From contig DATAXV010000118.1 of assembly GCA_036272915.1 (NCBI GenBank), positions 1-55,112 on the forward strand: DNA of 55,112 nucleotides, written 5' to 3'. The stretch comes from DATAXV01 sp036272915. GTDB lineage: Bacteria > Chloroflexota > Dormibacteria > Dormibacterales > Dormibacteraceae. A program made the translations under genes and the position numbers. The notes under the pieces were generated by a model, which saw only the letters and a program-made list of their open reading frames with translations, was not told the origin of the DNA and made no database searches. This document shows, in pieces, positions 1-7,445 of the stretch; positions within the stretch are counted from its first letter, which is position 1, and the number at the start of each line of letters is the position of its first letter.

Positions 1-166
1 ACTCGATGAGTCCGGCCGGCGACTCGCCGCCACCAGACGGGGTGGCGTCGCTCACCTGCGGCTCCGGCATGTCCGCCGGCCCCGGAGCCGGGGTCTCGGC
101 GGCGGGCCTGGGCTGCTGGTCGGCGAGATCGCTCGTGCTCAGACCGTCGTGCTCGCGCTGCTCCAT
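1..166 (-). CDS. Hypothetical protein, N-terminal part (runs off window)
   Basis: Only the first 55 codons are inside the window, starting from an ATG at 166 and reading leftwards off the edge. The start is set by a strong GGAGG-type ribosome site just upstream, which overlaps the end of the neighbouring gene, so the two are probably cotranscribed and coupled. The visible peptide begins MEQREHDGLSTSDLA and is rich in Pro, Ala, Gly and Glu, which looks like a disordered N-terminal arm. There is no signal peptide or membrane segment in this part. I do not recognise a domain. From the pairing with the next gene I infer a conserved actinobacterial-type protein pair of unknown function. Confidence 0.6.
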   Translation of the reverse strand, partial: MEQREHDGLSTSDLADQQPRPAAETPAPGPADMPEPQVSDATPSGGGESPAGLIE

Positions 167-167
167 G

Positions 168-752
168 TCAGGACCTCCTCTCGGCGTCCGCCGGGGGCGC
201 CTCCGCATCCGACGGTGTCCCGCCCTCCTCGACGAGTGAGGCGAAGAGCGAGCGATAGCGTTGCATCGCCTCGCGCAGGTCCTCGGTGGTCGCGTCTCCG
301 CGGCCCCCGCCCATGGCGACCTCGTGCGCGGCCCGGTAGTCCTGGACCTCGCGGGGATGGTCGACGGACGCGTCGTCGGCCATGTCGTCGAACTCGCGCA
401 TCGGATAGCCGCGCTCGGTCATGACCGCCGAGATCAGATGGTCGGCCTCGGCCACGGCCTTGCCGGGGGCATCGACGAACGCCGCCTGGACGCTGTGCCA
501 CTGCGTCTCGAAGCGCTCCCGCTCGGCAGGGCGCAGGGGCCGGATCTCGAACTCCCGGCGGCGATCCTGACGCTGCCTCAGCGCGCGCTCGGCAGCACCG
601 GTGCCACCGGTCTGCTCGACCGCCCGCTCGTACTCGGGCCCGAATTGCTGACGGAGCCGTGCCGACCGCTGCCGCTGCAAGATAACGGCGACGGCGGCCA
701 CGATCAACGCCACGACAACGACGGCGACGATGATCCACCAGTAGGAATGCAA
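168..752 (-). CDS. Single-pass membrane-anchored hypothetical protein
   Basis: A 194-residue protein. Residues 4-26 form one strongly hydrophobic helix (WWIIVAVVVVALIVAAVAVI), followed by a basic stretch and then a soluble, charged, helical domain, so it is an N-terminally anchored protein. The start is a TTG with a good AAGGAGG site about 9 nt upstream. The soluble part carries repeated acidic/aromatic helices, including ERFETQWHSVQAAFVD and AEADHLISAVMTERGYP. Proteins of this look occur as pairs in high-GC Gram-positive genomes and have no assigned function as far as I know. It lies 1 bp from the downstream partner and is probably transcribed from the AT-rich region at 753-852. Confidence 0.75.
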   Translation of the reverse strand: MHSYWWIIVAVVVVALIVAAVAVILQRQRSARLRQQFGPEYERAVEQTGGTGAAERALRQRQDRRREFEIRPLRPAERERFETQWHSVQAAFVDAPGKAVAEADHLISAVMTERGYPMREFDDMADDASVDHPREVQDYRAAHEVAMGGGRGDATTEDLREAMQRYRSLFASLVEEGGTPSDAEAPPADAERRS

Positions 753-789
753 ATGTGTCCTCCTTGTCTCCCTCTCGTGGGGAAGGCTG

Positions 790-836
790 ATTTGATAGTG
801 ATGATATCAGATATAGTGACAAGAAGACCTAGTGAT
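790..836 (-). promoter_or_regulatory. AT-rich promoter/operator region with TAGTGA repeats
   Basis: This short AT-rich island stands out in very GC-rich surroundings. It contains three direct copies of TAGTGA (796-801, 814-819, 830-835), spaced 18 and 16 bp, and a GATATC core near 804. It lies upstream of the membrane-protein gene at 752 and just past the stop of the MFS gene. It is therefore the likely promoter and operator of the 752/166 pair. The repeat phasing of about 1.5 helical turns suggests cooperative binding of a regulator. No regulator is identified. Confidence 0.4.
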
Positions 837-852
837 TGTCCCGGTGTGGTGG

Positions 853-2064
853 TTACGCCGCCGACGATGCCTGGCGCACCGTCCAGGCCAGGGTGATCAT
901 CGCCAGCCCGGCGACGACGAGAAGGAGCTCGGGTGGAGCCAGGAGCCGGCTCGCGGCGGCGAGTGGGAAGGGCGCGACGTAGCCGGTGTACGACACCGCC
1001 TGGTAGACGGAGGTGAGCCCGGCCAGGTGAGCGGGCCGGGCGAGGCGTTGGACCTCGAGCAGACCGCAGACCTGGCAGCCGCCGTATCCGGCACCGAGGA
1101 TCACCGCCGCCGGGAAGACCAGGGCCGGCTGGGCCGCGGCGGCGGCCCCCGCGGCGGCGAGAAGGCCGACGACGACGGTGCCGAGGGCGGCGGCGAGCAG
1201 ACCGGGCCGACCCGGGAGGTCGAGCCGGCGGGCGAGCGGCTGGACGGCGATCCCCGAGCCGGCGGACAGCATCGTGATCACGCCACTGAAGAGCAGAGCG
1301 CCCCCGCCCAGCTGGGTCCTCACCACCTCCGGGAGGTAGGCGAGGGCAATCGCGGCGGACCCGAACACCCAGGGCGCCAGGGGTACCACCACGGTGAGGA
1401 AGCGCCGGCTGCGAAGCTCGGGCGGCAGCGGGCCGGCGTTCGCCTCCTGCCGCCGGCCGGGGAGACGGGTCTCGGGCGCGCGGATGGCGAGGAGCAGGGC
1501 GGCCGAGGCGAGGATCAGGTGCGGGAGGTAGGGGATCAGCGTCGGCGCCGGCGCCCACTGGGCGAGGACCCCGGCGACGAGCGGGCCAATTCCGAACCCG
1601 ACGCTCATGGCCACCGTCAGCCGCCGCGGGCCGTGGTTGACGCCGTCCCCGCCACCGGAGAGCTCCTTGATCCAGGCGGCGCCGGCGCTGAAGGCGGCGC
1701 CGCTGGCGATGCCCGCGACCAGGCGTCCCGCGAAGAGCCAGCCGGCGCCCGTGCCTCCGGCGGCGAGCAGCAGGGTGCTGCCGATGGAGATCGCCAGGGC
1801 GGGCACGGCGACGGGACGCCGACCGACGCGGTCGGAGAGAGGCCCGCCGAGGAGCAGGCTCGGGATGAGGCCGAGGACATAGAGGCCGAAGGTGGCCTGG
1901 ATGGTGGCAGGGGAGAGGTGGAGCCGGGCCTGGTACATGAGCAGCAGTGGCGCGAACTGCTGCGCCCCCCAGCCGACGGCGGCCACGGAGAGTCCGGCAC
2001 TCCACCAGGTCTGGCCGGGCGCGCGCCCGGCCGCGATCCGTTCTTGTGTCGTCATGCCCACCAT
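853..2064 (-). CDS. MFS transporter (drug/metabolite efflux type)
   Basis: A 403-residue major facilitator with about 12 hydrophobic helices. The family motif between TM2 and TM3 is visible as GGPLSDRVGRRP. It acts in the cytoplasmic membrane, probably as a proton-coupled exporter; the substrate cannot be read from the sequence. Two ATGs compete, at 2064 and 2055 (MTTQERI). Neither has a perfect ribosome site, and GGTGGG sits just before the second. The gene is divergent from a GlxA-type regulator, with a 62-bp intergenic region, which suggests that regulator controls it. Confidence 0.85.
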   Translation of the reverse strand: MVGMTTQERIAAGRAPGQTWWSAGLSVAAVGWGAQQFAPLLLMYQARLHLSPATIQATFGLYVLGLIPSLLLGGPLSDRVGRRPVAVPALAISIGSTLLLAAGGTGAGWLFAGRLVAGIASGAAFSAGAAWIKELSGGGDGVNHGPRRLTVAMSVGFGIGPLVAGVLAQWAPAPTLIPYLPHLILASAALLLAIRAPETRLPGRRQEANAGPLPPELRSRRFLTVVVPLAPWVFGSAAIALAYLPEVVRTQLGGGALLFSGVITMLSAGSGIAVQPLARRLDLPGRPGLLAAALGTVVVGLLAAAGAAAAAQPALVFPAAVILGAGYGGCQVCGLLEVQRLARPAHLAGLTSVYQAVSYTGYVAPFPLAAASRLLAPPELLLVVAGLAMITLAWTVRQASSAA

Positions 2065-2085
2065 GCTCCCGAACTCGTGGAGCCA

Positions 2086-2126
2086 TCGCCACTGTCGGGA
2101 ATGACAATGTCCGATAGAATTACGAC
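2086..2126 (+). promoter_or_regulatory. Divergent promoter, leaderless start of the GlxA regulator
   Basis: TAGAAT at 2115-2120 is followed by 6 nt and then the ATG at 2127, with no Shine-Dalgarno sequence, so the regulator mRNA is probably leaderless. TGTCGGGAATGACA (2093-2106) has inverted TGTC/GACA arms. A second TGTC...GACA spacing overlaps the -10. This makes it a reasonable operator for both divergent genes, although the arms are short. Confidence 0.45.
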
Positions 2127-3092
2127 ATGGCTCCGGGATCAGTGGCCCTGGCCGTCAGCGAGGGGGTTCCCATCTTCGAGGCGGCGATCCCCTGCGAGGT
2201 CTTCGGCCGCCCTCGACGGGACCTGGCCGACCCCTGGTACGACTTCCGCGTCTGCGCCGTCGATCCGGGGCGGACCCGGCTCGGGGGTGGTTTCATCGCC
2301 GGGACGGCGCACGGCCTGGAGGATCTGGCCGGAGCGGACACGGTCATCGTCCCGGCCTGCGAGAACGTCCACGAGGAGCAGCCCGCGGAGCTGGTCGAGG
2401 CGGTCCGCGCCGCCCACTCCCGCGGTGCCCGCATCGTCTCGATCTGCTCGGGCGCCTTCGTGCTGGCCGCTGCCGGCCTGCTCGACGGGCGCACGGCCAC
2501 GCTGCACTGGATGCACGCCGACCTCCTCGCCCGCCGGTATCCGCGCGTTCGGGTCGATCCCACCGTCCTCTACGTCGACGGCGGCGACGTCCTGACCAGC
2601 GCCGGCACCGCCGCCGGCCTCGATCTCTGCCTCCATCTCGTCCGGCTCGACCTGGGCGCCGAGATCGCCAACCTGCTCGCCCGCCGGCTGATCATCCACG
2701 CCCACCGCCCCGGCGGGCAGGCGCAGTTCGTCGAGGGCCCGGTCCCCAGGCATGAGGACGAGGCGCTGGCGCCGCTCCTGCACTGGGCCCTGGAGCATCT
2801 CGACCGGCCGCTGACGTTGGACGACATGGCGGCGCGGTGCCACGTCACCACCCGCACCCTGATCCGGCGCTTCCACGCAGCCACCGGCACCGCCCCGCTC
2901 CGCTGGCTGCTGTCGCAGCGCGTGCAGCGGGCCAGGCTGCTCCTGGAGTCGACGGACGATCCCGTCGGCCTGGTCGCCGAGCGCTGCGGGCTCGGCACCG
3001 AGGCCAACCTCCGGCACCACTTCACCCGCGGCGTCGGCGTCGCCCCGACCGAGTACCGGCGGACGTTCCGGGGCGGCGTCGCCGCCTCGTAG
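2127..3092 (+). CDS. GlxA family transcriptional regulator (DJ-1/PfpI + AraC HTH)
   Basis: A 321-residue two-domain regulator. Residues 1 to about 165 form a DJ-1/PfpI-like sensor domain with the elbow motif VSICSGAFVLAAAG, where the Cys is in the nucleophile-elbow position. Residues of about 215-315 carry the two helix-turn-helix units of an AraC family DNA-binding domain (LTLDDMAARCHVTTRTLIRRF, then GLVAERCGLGTEANLRHHF). The protein binds DNA in the cytoplasm; the ligand is unknown. The layout and length are normal for the family. It lies divergent from an MFS exporter, a frequent arrangement in Streptomyces-like genomes, so control of that exporter is a fair inference. Confidence 0.9.
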   Translation: MAPGSVALAVSEGVPIFEAAIPCEVFGRPRRDLADPWYDFRVCAVDPGRTRLGGGFIAGTAHGLEDLAGADTVIVPACENVHEEQPAELVEAVRAAHSRGARIVSICSGAFVLAAAGLLDGRTATLHWMHADLLARRYPRVRVDPTVLYVDGGDVLTSAGTAAGLDLCLHLVRLDLGAEIANLLARRLIIHAHRPGGQAQFVEGPVPRHEDEALAPLLHWALEHLDRPLTLDDMAARCHVTTRTLIRRFHAATGTAPLRWLLSQRVQRARLLLESTDDPVGLVAERCGLGTEANLRHHFTRGVGVAPTEYRRTFRGGVAAS

Positions 3093-3147
3093 GCCCCCCT
3101 CGAGGCGCACACCGCGCCGCCGTCCGCCCTGCCTTTAGCATCTCCGC

Positions 3148-3810
3148 GTGCCGATGAGGCTGATGGAGCCGGAGCCGCCGGCCGGTCCCTGGCGGGTGGT
3201 GGCGCTCGACGACTTCGCGGCCACGGTCCTGGCTCTCGCCGGCACCGTCCCCGGACGGCCCCCGATCGTCGCCGTCGACGGCCGCAGCGGGGGCGGCAAG
3301 ACCACCGTCGCCTCACGCCTCAGAGAGGCGATCCCGGGGGCCGCCGAGGTGCATACCGACGATGTCGCCTGGCACCATTCCTTCTTCGGCTGGGACGACC
3401 TCCTGCTGGGCGGGATCCTGGACCCGGTCCGTCGCGGGCAGGAGGTCAGCTACCGGCCACCGGCCTGGAGCGAGTGGTCGAGGGACGGGGCGATCACGGT
3501 CGCGGCGGGCGCCTCGCTACTGATCGTGGAGGGCGTCGGCTCCGGTCGCCGGGAGCTGGCGCCCGCGCTGGACGGCTTGATCTGGGTCCAGTCGGACCTC
3601 GACGAGGCCCAGCGCCGCGGCATCATCCGGGACGGCGGCGATGCGCACGCGGTCAGTTTCTGGCACGAATGGATGGGAGAGGAGCTTCCGTTCCTCGCCG
3701 CGGACAGGCCCTGGGAACGGGCCGGTCTCATCGTCTCGGGGACCCCGGACCTGCCCCACGACCCCAGCTCCGAGGTGGTGGTCGCGCCGCCGCTCGGCCC
3801 CGCCGGCTGA
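3148..3810 (+). CDS. P-loop ATP-binding protein, uridine-kinase-like
   Basis: A 220-residue P-loop NTPase. The Walker A motif GRSGGGKTT is at residues 45-53. It is followed by VHTDDVAWHHSFFGWDD, which resembles the substrate-binding Asp region of uridine kinases and related nucleoside or small-molecule kinases. LLIVEGVGSGR is the Walker-B-like strand. It probably phosphorylates a small molecule in the cytoplasm; the substrate is unknown. The start is a GTG at 3148 with TAGCAT at 3136-3141 exactly 6 nt upstream and no ribosome site, so it is probably a leaderless message. It stands alone between the regulator and the tRNA genes. Confidence 0.8.
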   Translation: MPMRLMEPEPPAGPWRVVALDDFAATVLALAGTVPGRPPIVAVDGRSGGGKTTVASRLREAIPGAAEVHTDDVAWHHSFFGWDDLLLGGILDPVRRGQEVSYRPPAWSEWSRDGAITVAAGASLLIVEGVGSGRRELAPALDGLIWVQSDLDEAQRRGIIRDGGDAHAVSFWHEWMGEELPFLAADRPWERAGLIVSGTPDLPHDPSSEVVVAPPLGPAG

Positions 3811-3890
3811 GTCGGACGCGGCGGCACGCCAGCTGATCGAGCCGACGCGAACTGGCCCGTGGCAGTGCCGCGGAACGGGCGTTCGCACTT

Positions 3891-3976
3891 TGGTGCCGGG
3901 AGGGGGATTCGAACCCCCACGCCCTTTCGGGCAACGGATTTTGAGGCCGCAGTGTCTGCCGTTCCACCATCCCGGC
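3891..3976 (-). tRNA. tRNA-Leu (anticodon CAA)
   Basis: On the minus strand the acceptor stem GCCGGGA pairs with TCCCGGC and is followed by ACCA, so CCA is encoded. The T arm reads GGGGGTTCGAATCCCCC. A long variable arm with a CCCGAAAGGG hairpin marks a class II tRNA. The anticodon loop CTCAAAA gives CAA (reads UUG). The anticodon stem closes with a weak C/U pair at the loop, which is the only oddity. It is 86 nt including CCA. Confidence 0.93.
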
Positions 3977-4115
3977 CCTGATCGCGAACACCGACGATAG
4001 CATCAACCATCGTGGGCGACGAGTAGCGCGAGCCCCCTCCGCCGCGGAACGCCGCAGCCGCTGGCGGGGACATGAACCCGGGCAACGCGTCCGCTCGCCA
4101 CGCCGTCCGCTTCGT

Positions 4116-4200
4116 TGGTGTCGGCGAGAGGACTCGAACCTCCACGGGTCACCCCACCAGATCCTAAGTCTGGCGCGTCTACCAGTTCCGCCACGCCGAC
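4116..4200 (-). tRNA. tRNA-Leu (anticodon UAG)
   Basis: On the minus strand the acceptor stem GTCGGCG pairs with CGCCGAC and ends in ACCA. The anticodon stem CCAGA/TCTGG encloses loop CTTAGGA, giving anticodon UAG (reads CUA and, with wobble, other CUN codons). It has a long class II variable arm (GGGGTGACCC region) and the T loop GGTTCGAGTCC. It lies 139 bp from the CAA tRNA-Leu on the same strand, so the two could share a transcript. Confidence 0.93.
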
Positions 4201-4359
4201 CCGACAGGATGTGATTATCCCAGCAGGCGCGGCACCCGGAGCGCCGGCGATGCCGGTTCGATCCGTTCCGGAGCGGGATCCATGGGGAGGGATCCGAACG
4301 GTGGACGCGGGTCCAGGGCCGGAGCTCAGCCCCTCTCGTTCCCGGTAGGATGGGGGGCC

Positions 4360-5145
4360 ATGGGAGACGACGAGGCTCTGGTGCCTCCGCCGCCCGAGCC
4401 CCCGACCAACCCCGGCGGCCTCGGGCCCTCGATCCGGGCCTCTGACGCCGAGCGCGATCAGACCCTGGTCGTGCTTCGGGAGGCGGCGGCCGAGGGGCGG
4501 CTCACGCTCGACGAGCTCTCGACGCGCGTCGAGACCGCGCTGTCGGCGCGAACCCGGGCCGATCTCGACCAGGTCACCATCGACCTCCCCGTCTCGACCT
4601 CCGCAGCGCCGGCCACCCCGGCCGTGCCCAGGACCCCAGGCGGGCCCATGGCGGTGGCCCGCCGCGCCAAGCGCTGGTCGATCGCGATCCTCGGCGGCGT
4701 CGAGCGCAAGGGCACCTGGCGCATCGAGGAGGAGCACTGGACGGTCTGCCTGATGGGCGGCGCCAAGCTCGACCTCCGCAACGCCATCATCACCTCGCCC
4801 GTGACCACGATCAACGTCGTCGCCGTCATGGGCGGCTGCGAGATCGTCGTGCCCGAGGGGGTTCACGTCGATCTCGGCGGCATCGACATCATGGGTGGCA
4901 AGGACGTGAAGCTGGCCGGGCCGCCACCTCCTCCCGAGGCACCGGTCGTCCAGATCAACAGCTACTGCCTGATGGGAGGGCTCAGCATCACCGATCAGGC
5001 GGGGCCGTCGGCGATGGACATGCCCTCCGAATGGATGCAGCAGCACGCCCAGCGCCAGCAGCTACGGATGCAGCAGCACGCCCAGCGTCAGCAGCTGCGG
5101 ATGCAGCGCCGCATGGAGCGGCATCTGCGTCACCGCGATCCCTGA
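4360..5145 (+). CDS. DUF1707 / LiaF-like cell-envelope protein
   Basis: A 261-residue protein. Residues 25-78 (IRASDAERDQTLVVLREAAA... to ...LDQVTIDLP) match the DUF1707 domain. Residues of about 105-210 form a beta-rich domain with repeated LGGVERKG, LMGGAKLDL, VMGGCEIVVP and IMGGKDVKL strands, as in the C-terminal domain of LiaF-type envelope-stress proteins. There is no transmembrane helix. The C-terminus has a Gln/His-rich tandem repeat (see 5035-5100). I chose the ATG at 4360 because TAGGAT lies at 4346-4351 just upstream (leaderless) and DUF1707 starts soon after; the longer upstream reading is shadow. It probably acts in envelope stress sensing, by family analogy only. Confidence 0.85.
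   Translation: MGDDEALVPPPPEPPTNPGGLGPSIRASDAERDQTLVVLREAAAEGRLTLDELSTRVETALSARTRADLDQVTIDLPVSTSAAPATPAVPRTPGGPMAVARRAKRWSIAILGGVERKGTWRIEEEHWTVCLMGGAKLDLRNAIITSPVTTINVVAVMGGCEIVVPEGVHVDLGGIDIMGGKDVKLAGPPPPPEAPVVQINSYCLMGGLSITDQAGPSAMDMPSEWMQQHAQRQQLRMQQHAQRQQLRMQRRMERHLRHRDP
5035..5100 (+). repeat. 33-bp tandem repeat x2 in the DUF1707 gene
   Basis: Two near-identical 33-bp units each encode MQQHAQRQQLR. They differ by synonymous changes and are followed by a degenerate third start (MQRRMERH). The unit is a whole number of codons, so copy-number change would keep the frame. The encoded tail is basic and glutamine-rich, probably helical. Confidence 0.85.
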
Positions 5146-6353
5146 GCGGCGCTCCTCGTCCTCAGCCGCGTCGCCAGCAGCTCACGCTCCGCCGGGTTGG
5201 CGGCCAGGCGCAGCGCCCACTCGCCCTCCTCCCTGGCCTCGTCGACGCGACCCAGGTCCCATAGCAGCTCGGCCCGGGTCGAGTGCAGCAGGTGGTAGGA
5301 GTCCAGCCCCCCACGCAGGCCCTCGATCGCGTTCAGCGCCGCCTGCGGACCGCTGACGTGGCGCAGCGCGATGGCGCGGTTGAGGCGGACGACGGGCGTG
5401 TCCTGATGGTGCAGCAGGATGCCGTAGAGGACCAGGATCTGCGACCAGTCGGTCTCCCTCCAGCTCCGGGCCTCGGCGTGGACGGCGGCGATCGCGGCCT
5501 GGATCTGATAGGGTCCCCGGCGGCGGAGGCTGGCCGCCCGCTCGATCAGGCGCACCGCGCCGGCGATCATGGGGCGGTCCCAGCGTTCCCGGTCCTGGTC
5601 CTCGAGCAGGATCAGCCGGCCCTCGCCGTCGAAGCGTTCGGGGGCCCTGGCCAGGTGTAGCCGGAGGAGGGCGAGAAGCCCGAGCGGCTCCGGTTCGCGC
5701 GGCAGCAGGCGGGTGACGAGCTCGGTCAGCCACTCCGCCTCCGTCGACAGCCCGCGCCGCTCGGCGGTCTCACCCCTGCTGCTCAGGTAGCCCTCGTTGA
5801 ACATGAGGTAGAGGACCGCCAGCACCCCGTCCAGCCGCTCGGCCATCTCCGCTTCCGGGGGCAGGCGGTAGGGGATGCCCGCCGAGACCACCTTCCGCTT
5901 CGCCCTGACCATGCGCTGGGCGATGGTCGCCTCGCTGGTCAGGAAGGCGCCCGCGATCTCCTTCGTGGTGAGGCCGGCCACCGCGCGAAGGGTCAGGATG
6001 ACCTGCGCCTCGTGCCCGAGCGAGGGGTGGCCGCAGGTGAAGAGAAGATAGAGCCGCTCGTCGCTGCGCGGCTGGAGGGGCTCCGCGGCGAGCTGGGCCA
6101 GCTTCTCCCGGCCCCGGGCCTCCCGGCGGAGACGGTCGATCGCCCGGCGGCGGGCGGTGGTGGCGAGCCAGGCGCCGGGTCGCTCCGGGACCCCCTCCCG
6201 AGGCCAGTGCTCGAGGGCGGCGACGAGCGCGTCCTGGACCGACTCCTCGGCGACGTCGAAGTTGCCGATCTGTCGGGTGAGGGCACCCACCAGCGGTCCC
6301 GCCTCGCGGCGGAACACGGTCGCGGCCGCCTGGCGGGCGCCCTCCTCCCTCAC
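5130..6353 (-). CDS. ECF RNA polymerase sigma factor with long C-terminal domain
   Basis: A 407-residue sigma factor. Residues of about 15-85 hold sigma-70 region 2 (NFDVAEESVQDALVAALEHW, AWLATTARRRAIDRLRRE). Residues of about 110-160 hold region 4 with its helix-turn-helix (LTTKEIAGAFLTSEATIAQRM). The remaining 240 residues are a helical, TPR-like C-terminal domain (DUF6596 type: LYLMFNEGY, ALRLIERA-like repeats, AIAAVHAEA, LLHHQDTPVVRLNRAIAL). The GTG start at 6353 overlaps the stop of the YciI gene as GTGA, so translation is coupled. YciI plus this long ECF type is a common pair, in which the small protein is thought to be part of the regulatory unit. The target promoters are unknown. Confidence 0.9.
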   Translation of the reverse strand: MREEGARQAAATVFRREAGPLVGALTRQIGNFDVAEESVQDALVAALEHWPREGVPERPGAWLATTARRRAIDRLRREARGREKLAQLAAEPLQPRSDERLYLLFTCGHPSLGHEAQVILTLRAVAGLTTKEIAGAFLTSEATIAQRMVRAKRKVVSAGIPYRLPPEAEMAERLDGVLAVLYLMFNEGYLSSRGETAERRGLSTEAEWLTELVTRLLPREPEPLGLLALLRLHLARAPERFDGEGRLILLEDQDRERWDRPMIAGAVRLIERAASLRRRGPYQIQAAIAAVHAEARSWRETDWSQILVLYGILLHHQDTPVVRLNRAIALRHVSGPQAALNAIEGLRGGLDSYHLLHSTRAELLWDLGRVDEAREEGEWALRLAANPAERELLATRLRTRSAAQGSR

Positions 6354-6709
6354 TGCTGACCCATGCTCCCGTTCATCTCGATGATGGGCCGGATCTCGAC
6401 GGTGCCGCCCCAGGGCCACGACTTGGCCATGTCCATGGCGGCGTCGAGGTCGGGGACGTCGACGACGGCGTAGCCGCCGACCGTCTCCTTGGCCTCGATG
6501 AAGGGGCCGTCGGTGATGAGGGGACCGTTCTTGGTGTGGCGCACGGTGGTGGCCGTGGCGGGCGCCTGGAGCTGTTCGCCGCCGATCAGCCGGCCGGCGT
6601 CCATCTGCTCCTTCCACCAGGTCGCGATCTGGCCGTAGTACGGCGCGACCTCGGCCTCGGACCGGCCGGTGGTCTCCTCGGTGTCGCACAGCAGCAGCAC
6701 GTACTTCAT
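6350..6709 (-). CDS. YciI family protein (YCII-related domain)
   Basis: A 119-residue small alpha/beta protein with the typical opening MKYVLLLCDTEE. The core motifs are GPLITDGPFIEAKETVGGY and DLDAAMDMAKSWPW. The length is normal for the YCII/DGPF family of stand-alone ferredoxin-like proteins, whose biochemical role is mostly unknown. The start at 6709 has an AGGAGG site 7 nt upstream; longer readings from 7231 are shadows of the divergent kinase-like gene. It is coupled to the ECF sigma gene by the GTGA overlap and is inferred to work with it. Confidence 0.88.
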   Translation of the reverse strand: MKYVLLLCDTEETTGRSEAEVAPYYGQIATWWKEQMDAGRLIGGEQLQAPATATTVRHTKNGPLITDGPFIEAKETVGGYAVVDVPDLDAAMDMAKSWPWGGTVEIRPIIEMNGSMGQQ

Positions 6710-6786
6710 GTCGTTCCTCCTGATCGGGAATGGTTTCACGTACAGCTTCTCGACGAACGGGGATGTCCTGATATCGACAGCTGCGC

Positions 6787-6792
6787 TATGAT
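6787..6792 (+). promoter_or_regulatory. Likely -10 element of the kinase-like gene
   Basis: TATGAT is a good -10 hexamer in the 100-bp divergent region between the YciI gene and the gene at 6810. It implies a short 5' leader of about 11 nt. A matching -35 is not clear. Confidence 0.35.
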
Positions 6793-6809
6793 TCCGCCCG
6801 AGCTGCGGT

Positions 6810-7445
6810 ATGGGGAGCGTAACCATTGCGTCCATGTACGGGAACGCGGGCAGCACGATCGCCCGCGAGGCGGCCGAGGAGCTCGGCCTGCCCCTGATCG
6901 ATCGCGCCATCCCGGTCGAGGTGGCGGAGCGGATCGCCCACCCCCTCGACCAGGCGCTGGCCGACGACGAGCGGGAGCCGCGCAACCTGGCCACCCGCCT
7001 TCTCGACGGTGCGATCAGCACCTCCGGCCTCTTCGTCGGCGTACCCATCGGCCACTCCCACCTCGGCGACGACGAGAACGTCCACGCCACCGAGGAGGCG
7101 CTGCGCAAGGCCGCCGCCACCGGCGGGGCCGTGGTCCTGGGCCGGGCCGGCGTCTTCGTCCTGGCCGAGCGCACGGACACGCTGCGGGTGCGCCTGATCG
7201 GCTCGCCCGAGCGCCGGGTCTTCGCCGCCATGCGGCATCTCGGGGTCGACGAGGAGACCTCCCGCCGGCAGCTGGCGGAGGTCGACCGGGCCAGGGCCGC
7301 GTACCTCGACCACTTCTATCCGCGCCAGGACTGGCGGGACCCGGAGCACTACCATCTGCTCCTCGACAGCACGGTGCTGTCCGAGGCCCTCTGCACGTGG
7401 CTGATCGTCGCCGCCGCCAGAGACCTCTTCTCCCGCGCCGCCTGA
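6810..7445 (+). CDS. Cytidylate-kinase-like family protein
   Basis: A 211-residue protein. It starts with a P-loop-like segment (VTIASMYGNAGSTIAREAAEELG) and LPLIDRAIP, the arrangement of the cytidylate-kinase-like family (Cytidylate_kin2). It continues with GGAVVLGRAGVFVLAE and a LIDD-type segment RRQLAEVDRARAAYLDHFYPRQDWRDPEHYHLLLDS. The canonical GxxGxGKS loop is relaxed (GNAGST), which is usual for this family. True substrates are not known; nucleotide-dependent phosphotransfer is inferred. It ends 1 bp before the stop of the convergent DHA2 exporter gene. Confidence 0.82.
   Translation: MGSVTIASMYGNAGSTIAREAAEELGLPLIDRAIPVEVAERIAHPLDQALADDEREPRNLATRLLDGAISTSGLFVGVPIGHSHLGDDENVHATEEALRKAAATGGAVVLGRAGVFVLAERTDTLRVRLIGSPERRVFAAMRHLGVDEETSRRQLAEVDRARAAYLDHFYPRQDWRDPEHYHLLLDSTVLSEALCTWLIVAAARDLFSRAA

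Noticed and set aside
832..2595. 587-codon plus-strand frame opposite the MFS gene
   Set aside because: Antisense low-complexity peptide; both MFS and GlxA genes are clearly real.
3891..4200. tRNA genes as an integration (att) site
   Set aside because: No integrase and no repeated tRNA 3' end was seen nearby.
4003..5046. Minus-strand frame across the tRNA and DUF1707 genes
   Set aside because: It would run over a tRNA gene and has no domain; the plus-strand gene has good evidence.
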